Shown here: in pieces, positions 40,901-48,668 of the stretch
How positions within the stretch are numbered: the stretch's first letter is position 1
Layout of the letters: each line of letters begins with the position of its first letter
Source: Nonomuraea basaltis
GTDB taxonomy: Bacteria; Actinomycetota; Actinomycetes; Streptosporangiales; Streptosporangiaceae
Direction: 5' to 3'
Assembly: GCF_005893125.1 (NCBI RefSeq)
Contig: NZ_VCJS01000086.1
Coordinates: forward strand, 1 to 50,765
DNA length: 50,765 nucleotides
Program-made: the position numbers and the translations under genes
The notes under the pieces: generated by a model
What the model was told of the DNA's origin: nothing
Seen by the model: only the letters and a program-made list of their open reading frames with translations
The model's database searches: none

Positions 40901-43900
40901 CTCGTGCCTGGCGAGCAGCGCGGTCAGCGCCCGTCGCAGCGCCTCGGGGTCGAGTGGGCCGCGAAGCCTGCGCACGATGTACATGTTGTACGAGGCGTCG
41001 CCCGGATCGAGCCGGTGCAGGAACCACAGCCGTTCCTGGGCGGCCGAGAGCGGAGGCAGCGTGCCGGGCGGGCGCGGGGCGGGGGGACGGCCCGGTTCGT
41101 CGGGCAGACCCTCCAGCGTGGCCGCGAACCCGGCCACGGTCGGCTGCCCGAACAACGTCCGCAGCGGCACCGTCGCCCCCGCGGCCTCCAGCCTGGCGAT
41201 GACCTGGGTGGCCAGCAGCGAGTGCCCGCCGAGGGCGAAGAAGTCGTCGTCCGCGCCGATGTCGCCGATCCTGAGCACGTCGCCGAAGATCTTGGCCACC
41301 TGCCGCTCGCGGGCGGTGCGCGGCCTGCCTCCCCTGCCCGCCACCGGCCCATCCGGCGCGGGCAGCGACAGCCGATCGACCTTGCCGTTGGGCGTCATCG
41401 GCAGCGCGTCGAGCGCCACCACGACACGGGGCACCATGTACGAGGGCAACCATCCGGCCGCGTGTTGGAGCAGGTCCGCCGGGTGGCCCAGGTGACCGGC
41501 GGTCCGGGCGGGAGGCGTGGTCACCACGTAGGCGACCAGTTCGTCCTCGCGGACGACGACGGCCGCCTGCCGCACCTCCGGATGCGACTCCAGGGCGGTC
41601 TCGATCTCGCCCAGCTCGATCCGGTGCCCGCGCAGCTTCACCTGGCCGTCGCCCCGCCCGAGGAACTCCAGGTTGCCGTCGCCGAGCCACCTGACCCGGT
41701 CGCCGGTCCGGTAGAGCCCGTTCGCGAAGCGTTCGGCGGTCAGCTCCGGCCTGCCCAGGTAGCCGAGCGCGAGTCCGGCCCCGCCGATCGCCAGCTCGCC
41801 GGGCACGCCGACCGGCGCCGTCGCGCCGGCGCCGTCGAGCACGTGGATGTGGGTGTTGGCGATCGGCCGTCCGATGCTCACCCGGCCGGGCTCGGCGGGG
41901 ACCTCCCAGGCGGTGGACCAGATCGTGGTCTCCGTCGGGCCGTACATGTTGAACAGCCGCGCCACCCTCCGTCGCAACCGCCTGGCCAGCGCGAGCGGCA
42001 GCGCTTCGCCACCCGTCAGCGCCACCAGCCCGGACGCGTCGAGTCCGGCGGACAGCAGCATGTTCCAGCCCGACGGGGTGGCCTGTACGTGGGTGACGCC
42101 CGCCGCGGAGATCAGCCCGGCCAGCGCGGTGCCGTCGCGCACGGTCTCGTCGCCGGCCAGCACCAGCCGCCCGCCGGTCACCAGGGGCAGATAGAGCTCC
42201 AGCCCCGCGATGTCGAAGGAGAGGGAGGTGCTGCCCAGCCACACATCCGCCGGTCGGGCCCCGAGCAGGTGCTCCATCCCGGCCAGCAGGTTCACCAGCG
42301 CCGAGTGGGGCACGGCCACCCCCTTCGGGCGGCCGGTCGAGCCGGAGGTGTAGAGCACATAGGCGGCAGCCCCGCCGTCGGACCCGGCGGTGGCGGGTGC
42401 AGAGGTGACGGCCGAGGGTGGGACGTCGTCGCCCAGGGTGAACCGGGCTCCCGAGTCCGCCAGCACGTAGGCGATCCGGCTCGCCGGAAGCGCCGGGTCG
42501 ATCGGCAGGTAGGCGGCTCCCGTCAGCATCACGCCGAGCAGCGTCCCGGGCAGTTCCACCGACCGCCGCAGGCGGACGGCCACCACGGCTCCGGGCCCCG
42601 CGCCCCGCTCCCGCAGTTCGCCCCCGACCCGCAGGGCCTGGGCGGCGAGTTCGGCGTAGGAGAGGTGGTGGTCGCCGCACGAGACGGCGGTCGCGTCCGG
42701 ACGCAGCCGGGCCTGCCGCATGACCAGGTCCACCACGGTCGCGGCCGGCACCTCCAGGGGCGGGCCGTTCGAGGCCCGGTCGAGCAGCGCGCGTTCGGCG
42801 GCGGGAAGCAGGTCGAGCTCCGACAGCCGAGCCTCGGGAGAGGCGACGATCGAGGCGAGCAAGGTCAGGAAGCGGGCCGCGAGCCGGGTCACCGTCTCCC
42901 GGTCGAACAGCTCGGTGCTGTAGAAGAACGCCCCGTGCCAGCCCTTGTCCGACGGCCAGAGATCCATCCGCAGGTCCACCATGGCCGGAGGGGCCCCGTG
43001 CGCGAACGGCAGGCTCTCCATCCCGGCGAACGACTCCGCCTCGCCGTAGCCGACCGCGGAGTTGTGCAGCGCCAGCATCGCCTGGAACAGCGGCGTACGT
43101 GACAGGTCGCGCTCGATGTCGAGCGCGGACAGCACCCGCTCGATCGGCACCTCGCGGTGCGCCATCGCCTCCAGCACCGTACGGCGGGTACGGCGCAGCA
43201 GCTCGGCGAACGGCGGATCCCCTGACAGATCCCCCCGGAGCACCAGTGTGGAGGCGAACAGCCCGACCATCGGCTCCAGCTCCGGTCGATCGCGACCGGC
43301 GGTGGGCGAGCCGACCACGATGTCGTCCTGACCGGCATGCCTGGCCAGCAGCACCTGGTACGCGGCCAGCAGCACCATGAACAGCGTCGAGCGCTCGGCC
43401 CTGGCCAGCAGGGAGAGCGCGTCGGCGAGTTCGGGCGGCAGGTCGAAGCCCACGTCGTCGCCCGCGCTGCTCCGCTGGGCGGGACGCGGCCGGTCCGTGG
43501 GCAACTCCAGCGGCGTCGCCCCGGCGAGCCGGCTCGTCCAGTAGTCGATGTCGGCGCCGGCGTCGGAGGTCCGCTGGGCGTCGGCGTACTCGGCGTAGCG
43601 GACGGGCAGGTCGGGAAGGGAGACCGGTACGCCTTCCGTGCGGGCGAGGTAAAAGGCGGCCAGATCGTTCATCAGCACGTTCAGGGACCAGCCGTCGCCG
43701 ATGATGTGGTGGAGCACCACGCACAACACGTGGTCGTCGTCTGCCAGCCGGACCAGCGTGATCCGCAGGGGTGGGGCGGAGGCCAGATCGAAGGGCGTGT
43801 TGGCGCGCTCACCGAGCAGCCGCACGACCTGATCGAGCACGGGCCCCTCCGGGCCCGCCCGCTCGAACGCGACGAGCTCCACCGGGACCACCCCCGGCGG

Positions 43901-44107
43901 GTCGGTCACCGCGACCGGCAGCCCGTCCTGGTCAGGGAACCTCGTGCGCAACGATTCGTGCCGCTCCACGACATCCCCGAACGCCCTCGTCAGCGCCTCG
44001 ACGTCGAGTGTCCCCCGCAACCGCCGTACCACCGCCACCCGGTAAGCCGCGTCGGACGGGTCGAGCCGCTGCAGGAACCAGAGCCGCTCCTGGCCTAAAG
44101 AGATCAT
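37907..44107 (-). CDS. NRPS C-A-T-C-A-T (predicted Gly, then basic amino acid)
   Basis: Two-module NRPS of 2066 residues. Module 1: C with HHIIGDG near residue 139; A with VLYTSGSTGRPKG near 589 and pocket D I L Q L G M I W, matching glycine codes; carrier ALGGHSLLA near 962. Module 2: C with HHIIADG near 1146; A near 1621 with pocket D T E D V G T I V, whose E239 and D278 point to a basic residue (beta-Lys-like from memory); carrier near 2004. Module 2 is closely similar to the NRPS at 2671-5811. The true start is ATG at 44107, overlapping the previous stop (ATGA); the longer frame is antiframe of the C-T gene. Codon 4 is TTA (44096-44098) and another TTA lies at 39812-39814, so translation may depend on the bldA tRNA. 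Confidence 0.95.
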   Translation of the reverse strand: MISLGQERLWFLQRLDPSDAAYRVAVVRRLRGTLDVEALTRAFGDVVERHESLRTRFPDQDGLPVAVTDPPGVVPVELVAFERAGPEGPVLDQVVRLLGERANTPFDLASAPPLRITLVRLADDDHVLCVVLHHIIGDGWSLNVLMNDLAAFYLARTEGVPVSLPDLPVRYAEYADAQRTSDAGADIDYWTSRLAGATPLELPTDRPRPAQRSSAGDDVGFDLPPELADALSLLARAERSTLFMVLLAAYQVLLARHAGQDDIVVGSPTAGRDRPELEPMVGLFASTLVLRGDLSGDPPFAELLRRTRRTVLEAMAHREVPIERVLSALDIERDLSRTPLFQAMLALHNSAVGYGEAESFAGMESLPFAHGAPPAMVDLRMDLWPSDKGWHGAFFYSTELFDRETVTRLAARFLTLLASIVASPEARLSELDLLPAAERALLDRASNGPPLEVPAATVVDLVMRQARLRPDATAVSCGDHHLSYAELAAQALRVGGELRERGAGPGAVVAVRLRRSVELPGTLLGVMLTGAAYLPIDPALPASRIAYVLADSGARFTLGDDVPPSAVTSAPATAGSDGGAAAYVLYTSGSTGRPKGVAVPHSALVNLLAGMEHLLGARPADVWLGSTSLSFDIAGLELYLPLVTGGRLVLAGDETVRDGTALAGLISAAGVTHVQATPSGWNMLLSAGLDASGLVALTGGEALPLALARRLRRRVARLFNMYGPTETTIWSTAWEVPAEPGRVSIGRPIANTHIHVLDGAGATAPVGVPGELAIGGAGLALGYLGRPELTAERFANGLYRTGDRVRWLGDGNLEFLGRGDGQVKLRGHRIELGEIETALESHPEVRQAAVVVREDELVAYVVTTPPARTAGHLGHPADLLQHAAGWLPSYMVPRVVVALDALPMTPNGKVDRLSLPAPDGPVAGRGGRPRTARERQVAKIFGDVLRIGDIGADDDFFALGGHSLLATQVIARLEAAGATVPLRTLFGQPTVAGFAATLEGLPDEPGRPPAPRPPGTLPPLSAAQERLWFLHRLDPGDASYNMYIVRRLRGPLDPEALRRALTALLARHESLRTRFPEVDGRPVAVVEHAAPAAVERLDARDEAEARTWVAARTNAPMDLGTAPPLRITLIRLGGDDHVLCVVLHHIIADGWSITVLLNDLAALYAEALSSESLASGAGGLAPLVVQHGDVARWQREQDGTAALEYWRERLADPPTLALHTDRPHAPGPTRGDFHLLDIPDDLAKALDATARRQRSTLFMVLLTAYQVLLARHTGQTDVLVGSPTAGRDRVELEPIVGYLSTTLVLRGDLSGDPTLDELLARTRRTVLDAMAHQDVPFERLLADLDIERDITRKPMFQTMLTLNSQTADGEQDRLGDELEMSYFDDGFRQAKFDLVVEAWRAPGRLRVAFGYDAGLFDPETVAGLAERFAVLLRGIADPDNRHARLSSLPMLTAADSELIASAGGDGNAVPGADVPEMIAEAVAAHSHEPAVVCGSESVTYGELAERVSRLATELTRRGAGRGDVVGLRLGRSIDAVVAMLAIWRTGAAYLPLDPAYPAARHQHMITTSGARLIVSDGLRISGGLSASGTNRDPHDRPVPNGPHIGQDPGEGLAYVIYTSGSTGTPKGVAVEHAGLAARVRWMRREYGLRPRDQVVQLASLSFDTHAEELYPALTTGATVVLVPDGGATLPDLLAERPGITVLDLPTAYFHQLVDLIDEIAWPAALRLVVIGGEQVHATALARWRRRFGDRVRLVNTYGPTETTIVATAADLAGGPGGASARTTYGDDPHPPIGRPIQATTIRVLDAHGAPTPPGAPGELYIGGPGVARGYLGLPELTAQRFVRLPDGGRYFRTGDRVRLRPNGLLEFLGRMDEQVKVRGFRIEPGEVEHCLRTHPDVRQAAVVARDGELVAYVVGEVAELAHHVAGRLPPYMVPTRWVVLDALPLTANGKLDRGALPEPGRAAGQEATPPRSDAEELVADVWAEVLGADKVGAFDDFFTLGGHSLLAIRVAARLRAIAGVDLPIRTLFARRTVAELARAVEEALLTEVAGLSDEQALSMLDPEDTA

Positions 44108-45606
44108 GGCCGCAGCCCGTCGATGGCCGCGGCCACCCCGGTGATCGTCGGATCGTCGAGGAACACGTCGAAGGGCACCTCCACCCCGAGCCGTTTCCTG
44201 ATCCGCGCGCTGATCTGCGTGATGGTCAGGGAATGTCCGCCGAGGTCGTAGAGGTCCTCGTCCGGCGCGATGTGGTCCATCCGCAGGACCTCCATCCAGA
44301 TCAGCCGCACCTGCTCGATCAGCTCTTCCTCGATCGGCTCGGCGCCGGCTTCGGCGTGCGCGGGCCCGGCCTCCGGCGTGGCCCCTGTGGAGTCCAGGGT
44401 GGCGTCCAGGTGGGCGACGGGGAGCGACAGGTCGGCGAGTCGCACCTCTGGATCGGCGGAGACCGCGCGCAGCACCGCGGCGAGGTGGTCCGCGGCCAGC
44501 TCGACGTCCTGCCGGGAGATGACGTCCGGGCTGTAGTGCAGCGTAAGGCGCAGGCCGTCGGCGCCGTCGACGGCTTGGAGATGGAGGGCGTTCCTCACCA
44601 TGTGGTTGGACATCTTCCACTCCACCGACAGCCTCAGCCCGGGGAAGACCTGGTCGGGCGCGCGCCGCCGGAAGCTGATGGACACCGGTGCGAGCGCCAC
44701 CCTCGGCTTGATGCCGCCCACCGCCCTGGCCACCGGCACCTCGCGGAAAGCGTTCAGCTCGCGTACCTCGTTCCTGATGCCCAGGGCCAGTTCGCGGAAG
44801 GAGCCTCCGGACGGGAACGAAGAGAACACCGGCAGCTCGGTGGCGAACAGGCCGATGTGGTCCCGGGTCTCGGCGGTCCTGGTCGACATGGCCACGGCCA
44901 CGGACGTGTCGGCGTTGCCGTACCGGTGAAGAAGGGCGTGCACGGCGGCGAGGAACACCTGGAATCTGGTCACGCCGGGCAGGTCGGGCATGTCGTGAGT
45001 CAGGTCGCGCAGCACGGTCTCGCCGCGCTCGGCCAGTTGCGGTGTCCTGGTCACCCCGTTGATCACCACGTGCGGCACCTCCCGCCAGCGCGCCCGCCAG
45101 TACGCCTGCGCCTCCAGCGAGGGCTTCTCCGCAGTCCCGTACGGCATGGGCAGGGGCGGAGAGGGGGCTCCGGAGTAGCCGGCGGCGAGATCCCGTACGA
45201 GCAGGTCTTTCGACATGCCGTCGAAGACGAGGTGATGACCCACGAACAGCAGCAGGTGCCGGGACGGCGAAATCTCCACCAGCGTGAACCGGGCCAGCGG
45301 CCCGGTGGACAGCTCGAACGGCAGCGCGATCTCCCGCTCGATCAGGGTCTGCGGGTCCGGCTCCACGACGAACGCGATCGGTGGGACGCCCGTGGCGGAC
45401 ACCAGGTGCAGCGAGCCGTCACGCTCCTCGAAGGCGCAGCCCAGCACCGGGTGCCGCGCGACCACCGCCCGGCACGCCGCCAGCATCGCCTCCCGGTCCA
45501 GCGGGCCGTCGAACCACATGGCGAACGGCATGTGGTAGGCCGTGCCGGTGCCGTGCATCATCTCGGTGATCCACATCCCGTGCTGCGCCTGCGACGCCAG
45601 GACCAT
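44104..45606 (-). CDS. NRPS protein C-T without adenylation domain
   Basis: Protein of 500 residues: a complete condensation domain (SQAQHGMWITEMMHG at the start, HHLVFDG near residue 127, ISFRRRAPDQ region) joined to a carrier domain (DLYDLGGHSLT near residue 457). No A domain lies between them, so the carrier must be loaded in trans, most simply by the AMP-forming ligase encoded just upstream. ATG at 45606 has GAGGAG 5 bp upstream, formed from the end of the ligase gene; the long frame upstream is antiframe. The stop overlaps the next NRPS by 4 bp. It probably joins a starter from the free carrier protein to a trans-loaded unit. Confidence 0.93.
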   Translation of the reverse strand: MVLASQAQHGMWITEMMHGTGTAYHMPFAMWFDGPLDREAMLAACRAVVARHPVLGCAFEERDGSLHLVSATGVPPIAFVVEPDPQTLIEREIALPFELSTGPLARFTLVEISPSRHLLLFVGHHLVFDGMSKDLLVRDLAAGYSGAPSPPLPMPYGTAEKPSLEAQAYWRARWREVPHVVINGVTRTPQLAERGETVLRDLTHDMPDLPGVTRFQVFLAAVHALLHRYGNADTSVAVAMSTRTAETRDHIGLFATELPVFSSFPSGGSFRELALGIRNEVRELNAFREVPVARAVGGIKPRVALAPVSISFRRRAPDQVFPGLRLSVEWKMSNHMVRNALHLQAVDGADGLRLTLHYSPDVISRQDVELAADHLAAVLRAVSADPEVRLADLSLPVAHLDATLDSTGATPEAGPAHAEAGAEPIEEELIEQVRLIWMEVLRMDHIAPDEDLYDLGGHSLTITQISARIRKRLGVEVPFDVFLDDPTITGVAAAIDGLRP

Positions 45607-45608
45607 GT

Positions 45609-47054
45609 TCACTCCTCTGCCATACCGCGCAGTTCTCGCTTGATCACTTTTCCGGCGGTGTTCCTGGGCAGCGCCTCCACGCACAGCAGCCGGGTGGGCA
45701 GTTCGTGCTGGGCGAGCCGCTCGGACAGGAAGGCTCGCAGGCCGGCCAGCGTCACCGGCTCGCGTGACACGACGGCCGCCGCCACCGCCATGCCCATGAC
45801 CGGGTGCGTCACGCCGAACACCGACGCCTCGGACACGGCCGGATGCTCGTGCAGCGCGGCCTCGACCTGGAGCGTCGAGACCTTGAACGCGCCCGACTTG
45901 ATCACGTCGCTCTCCCGGTCGACGAGGTACAGGTAGCCCTCGTCGTCGAGGTAGCCGAGGTCGCCCATGCGTACCCAGCCGTCCCGGAAGGTGTCGTTCC
46001 GCTGCTCGCCGTAGTAGGCACGGGAGTGCGCCGGGGTGCGCAGCCACACCTCGCCGGTCTCGCACGGCCCGGCCGGGTTCCCGTCGGCGTCCGCGATCTT
46101 CAGGCCGCCGGCCGCGTGCCCGAGAGCGCTCGGCCGGTCGGGGTCGTAGATCATGATGGTCTGGGCCGGGGCCGCCTCGGTCGAGGTGTAGTAGTTCGCG
46201 ACCGTCGCGTTCGGGAACGCCTCGCTCAGCTGGGCCGCGACCTTCGGCGGCAGCGCGGCGGCGGCCGAGCCGAGCAGCAGCACGCTCGACAGGTCGTGGC
46301 GGTCCTGGACGCGTGCGCCGAGCAGTTCGATGGCCATCGCGGGCACGACGAACACGGTCCCCGCCGCGTACGACTCGATGAGCGCCGCGAAGCGGGCCGG
46401 CGTGAACAGCGGCAGGGTGACCACGGTGGGCGCGGCGGTCAGCGCGTGGAGCAGCATGACCTGGCCGGCGTTCGTGCCGATGGGGAACGCGTGCACGAGA
46501 TGCCTGGAGTGAGAGAACGGGCGGCGTTTGGGGTGGACAGGCGGGGAGGTGAGATTCGCGTGACTCGCGGCCACGCCCTTGGGCTGTCCGGTGGTGCCGG
46601 AGGTGTAGAGGATCTGGGCGAGGTCGAGCGGATCGGCCTTGAACGGGACCGCGTTGGACTGGACGGGGCCGGACGCGCTCGGGCCGGACGCGTCATAGAG
46701 CTCGTCGTCGCGCCGGATGGTCGTCGTCGCGCCGCAGTGCTCGATCAGGCGGGCCAGCTCCGGCGCGGCCAAGCGGTCCGACAGCGGGACCGCGACGGCA
46801 CCCGCCTTCAGCACGGCCATCCAGCTCACGGCGTAGTCGAGCCAGTCACCGCCGCCGAACACCAGCGCGACCCGGTCACCTCGGCGTACGCCATGGTCGA
46901 GCAGGCCGTGCGCGGCGGCGTTGGAGCGTTCGTCCCACTCGCCGAGTGTCAGGCCGCCCGTTCCGGCGACGATGAGGGCTTCGTGGTCGGGGGCGGTGGC
47001 GGCTCGTGAGCTCAGCAGAGCAGGGACAGGAAGGGCCGACTGAACCACCCCCAA
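45609..47054 (-). CDS. AMP-forming acyl/amino acid ligase (ANL superfamily)
   Basis: Stand-alone adenylating enzyme of about 480 residues. It carries ILYTSGTTGQPKG (P-loop), NYYTSTEAAP (A5-like), GWVRMGDLGYLDDEGYLY and the C-terminal catalytic lysine region PRNTAGKVIKREL. No carrier or condensation domain is attached. It is similar to acyl-CoA and acyl-ACP ligases. The substrate cannot be read reliably because it differs from NRPS A domains in the pocket region. As first gene of the right minus-strand operon it probably activates the starter acid or the unit loaded on the C-T protein. The start is TTG at 47054 or GTG at 47048; neither has a strong ribosome site, and a promoter lies only about 25 bp upstream. 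The stop is 2 bp before the next ATG. Confidence 0.9.
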   Translation of the reverse strand: MGVVQSALPVPALLSSRAATAPDHEALIVAGTGGLTLGEWDERSNAAAHGLLDHGVRRGDRVALVFGGGDWLDYAVSWMAVLKAGAVAVPLSDRLAAPELARLIEHCGATTTIRRDDELYDASGPSASGPVQSNAVPFKADPLDLAQILYTSGTTGQPKGVAASHANLTSPPVHPKRRPFSHSRHLVHAFPIGTNAGQVMLLHALTAAPTVVTLPLFTPARFAALIESYAAGTVFVVPAMAIELLGARVQDRHDLSSVLLLGSAAAALPPKVAAQLSEAFPNATVANYYTSTEAAPAQTIMIYDPDRPSALGHAAGGLKIADADGNPAGPCETGEVWLRTPAHSRAYYGEQRNDTFRDGWVRMGDLGYLDDEGYLYLVDRESDVIKSGAFKVSTLQVEAALHEHPAVSEASVFGVTHPVMGMAVAAAVVSREPVTLAGLRAFLSERLAQHELPTRLLCVEALPRNTAGKVIKRELRGMAEE

Positions 47055-47077
47055 AATTATTATCGGGCTGCCGCAAG

Positions 47078-47106
47078 ACGCTAGAAAAAATGCACAATTG
47101 CGTCAA
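47078..47106 (-). promoter_or_regulatory. Candidate promoter of the right minus-strand NRPS operon
   Basis: On the minus strand TTGACG (47106-47101), a 17-bp spacer and TAGCGT (47083-47078), followed by an A/T-rich leader and the ligase start about 25-30 bp further on. It is the best promoter match in the window and lies in the divergent region of the right arm. Confidence 0.55.
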
Positions 47107-47191
47107 CCCCTTCCCGGCAGACGCTTGCCGCCATCAGGTCCCGCATGACACACTCGCCCCGGATTTCCCTGAAACGGGAGGGCTTTTCCAG

Positions 47192-47431
47192 GTGCAGACG
47201 GACGAGGAGCTACGCGGACGGCTCGCCGACATGGTCGCCAAGGCCACCGACGGCGAGGTCGAGGCGGCCGAGGTGCTGACGGGTGAGGCCAGGCTGGCCG
47301 ATCTCGGCGTCACTTCGCTCGGCTATCTCAGGCTGATCGACGCGGTGGAGGCGGAGTTCGGCGTCGAACTCGACCTGGCGTCGGCCGGCAGCCTGGACGA
47401 GCTGGTGGACTACTTACGGCTCCATGCTTGA
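47192..47431 (+). CDS. Free-standing acyl/peptidyl carrier protein
   Basis: Carrier protein of 79 residues. The phosphopantetheine attachment Ser lies in LGVTSLGYLRL, surrounded by the usual helices (ELRGRLADMVAKATDG; EAEFGVELDL; SLDELVDYLRL). GTG at 47192 was chosen because GGAGGG lies about 9 bp upstream and it gives a normal carrier length; the longer upstream frame overlaps the ligase gene and looks non-coding. A TTA codon is at 47414-47416 near the end, and the stop overlaps the following condensation-domain gene by 8 bp. It is probably loaded by the divergent AMP ligase or by the E2 acyltransferase and presents the starter. Confidence 0.9.
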   Translation: MQTDEELRGRLADMVAKATDGEVEAAEVLTGEARLADLGVTSLGYLRLIDAVEAEFGVELDLASAGSLDELVDYLRLHA

Positions 47432-48668
47432 GTCGCCGCTCACCTGGGGGCAGCAGGACATCTGGCGGGCCGTCGTGGCGGCGCGGCCGGAGGAGCACTA
47501 TCTCAACATCGGCCGGATCTTCGCCGCGCCGAAGCGGCCCGTGACCGTCGAGCGCGCCGTCAAAGCCCTGGACGGGCTCGTCGCCAGGCATGAGGCGCTG
47601 CGTACCCGGCTCAGCGGGCCCCAAGACCGCCCCCGGCAGCGGATCTCGCCCATCGCCCGGCCGTACGTCGAGGTGACGGACGAACCCGCGCAGGTGGTGT
47701 GCGACCGGTTGTCGGCCAAGCCGTTCGACTATTGGGAGGAGTGGCCGTTGCGGGTGGCGTTCCTCGTGGCCGGCGACCATGTCCGGCATGTCGTGCTGGT
47801 CCTCTGCCACCTGGCCGCCGACGGGCACGCGGCCGAACTCCTGGTGAAGGACTTCCGGCTGCTCCTGCTGCGCGATTCGCTGCCGCCGGTGGAGACTGCC
47901 ACGCCGCGCGAGATCGCCCAGTGGCAGTGCTCGGCCGAGGGCAGGCGTATGTCGGACGAGGCCCTGTCCTTCTGGCTGTCCGAATACCGTCGCATGGACC
48001 CCGTGATCCTTTCGGACGTCCCCCGGCGCCCGCGGCTCTGGGAAGCCACGATGACCTCCACGGCGATCGCCGCGGCGGCGCAGGCCGTGGCGGCCCGCGA
48101 GCGGGTGAGCTCCTCGACGGTGCTGCTCACGGCCGCGGTCCGGCTCGCCGGGCGGCTCACGGGCCAGCGGTTCTGCGGCATGCGGGTGATCGTCAACAAC
48201 CGGTTCGCGGCCGATCGCCGCGACGTGGTCTCCACGATCTCGCAGGAGGGACTCGTGCTCCTCGACCTGCACACCTCGGACTTCGGGGAGCTGGTGCGGC
48301 AGGGCTGGCGAGTGGCCCTGCGGGCGTACCGGCAGGCCCAGTTCGATCCGTACGCGATGGAGGCGGCGGTGTCGGGCGTGGGGCCGGGGATCAGGTCGTT
48401 CGGCTGCTTCAACGACCAGCGGCTGGTGCAGCGCGACGGGGCGACAGGACTGGACGAGCGGGCCGTCCGCGCCTCGATGGAGCGCACCGAGCTGGCCTGG
48501 ACGGACACCATGGACCGCAACATCTGCGACTTCCGGCTGCACCTCGGCGGCGAGCCGGGGCGTATGGAGGTGTCGCTGTACGCCGACACCGCGCTGCTCG
48601 CACCGCCGGGGATCGAGCGGTTCCTGCTCGACATGGAGTCGATGCTGGTCGAGGCGGCGGTCGCATGA
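47424..48668 (+). CDS. Free-standing NRPS condensation domain protein
   Basis: Protein of 414 residues made of a single condensation-like domain. The start LTWGQQDIWRA matches the C1 region. The core motif reads CHLAADG: first His replaced by Cys, catalytic second His and DG retained. ARHEALRTRL and the late C-domain segments are recognisable. Such free C domains join an acyl unit from one carrier to an amine on another, or act on a released chain. ATG at 47424 lies within the carrier-protein gene (8-bp overlap), and the stop overlaps the next gene by 4 bp, so three genes are coupled. It likely works with the adjoining carrier. Confidence 0.88.
   Translation: MLESPLTWGQQDIWRAVVAARPEEHYLNIGRIFAAPKRPVTVERAVKALDGLVARHEALRTRLSGPQDRPRQRISPIARPYVEVTDEPAQVVCDRLSAKPFDYWEEWPLRVAFLVAGDHVRHVVLVLCHLAADGHAAELLVKDFRLLLLRDSLPPVETATPREIAQWQCSAEGRRMSDEALSFWLSEYRRMDPVILSDVPRRPRLWEATMTSTAIAAAAQAVAARERVSSSTVLLTAAVRLAGRLTGQRFCGMRVIVNNRFAADRRDVVSTISQEGLVLLDLHTSDFGELVRQGWRVALRAYRQAQFDPYAMEAAVSGVGPGIRSFGCFNDQRLVQRDGATGLDERAVRASMERTELAWTDTMDRNICDFRLHLGGEPGRMEVSLYADTALLAPPGIERFLLDMESMLVEAAVA

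Noticed and set aside
40112..43102. Plus-strand open frame of 996 codons
   Set aside because: Lies opposite the C-A-T-C-A-T NRPS, which has all motifs in frame; the plus frame has no recognisable domain. The same applies to 5883-9107, 10368-12992 and 15905-18463.
44107..44620. N-terminal extension of the two-module NRPS
   Set aside because: The extension is the antiframe of the C-T gene; the ATG at 44107 overlaps its stop and begins the C domain directly.
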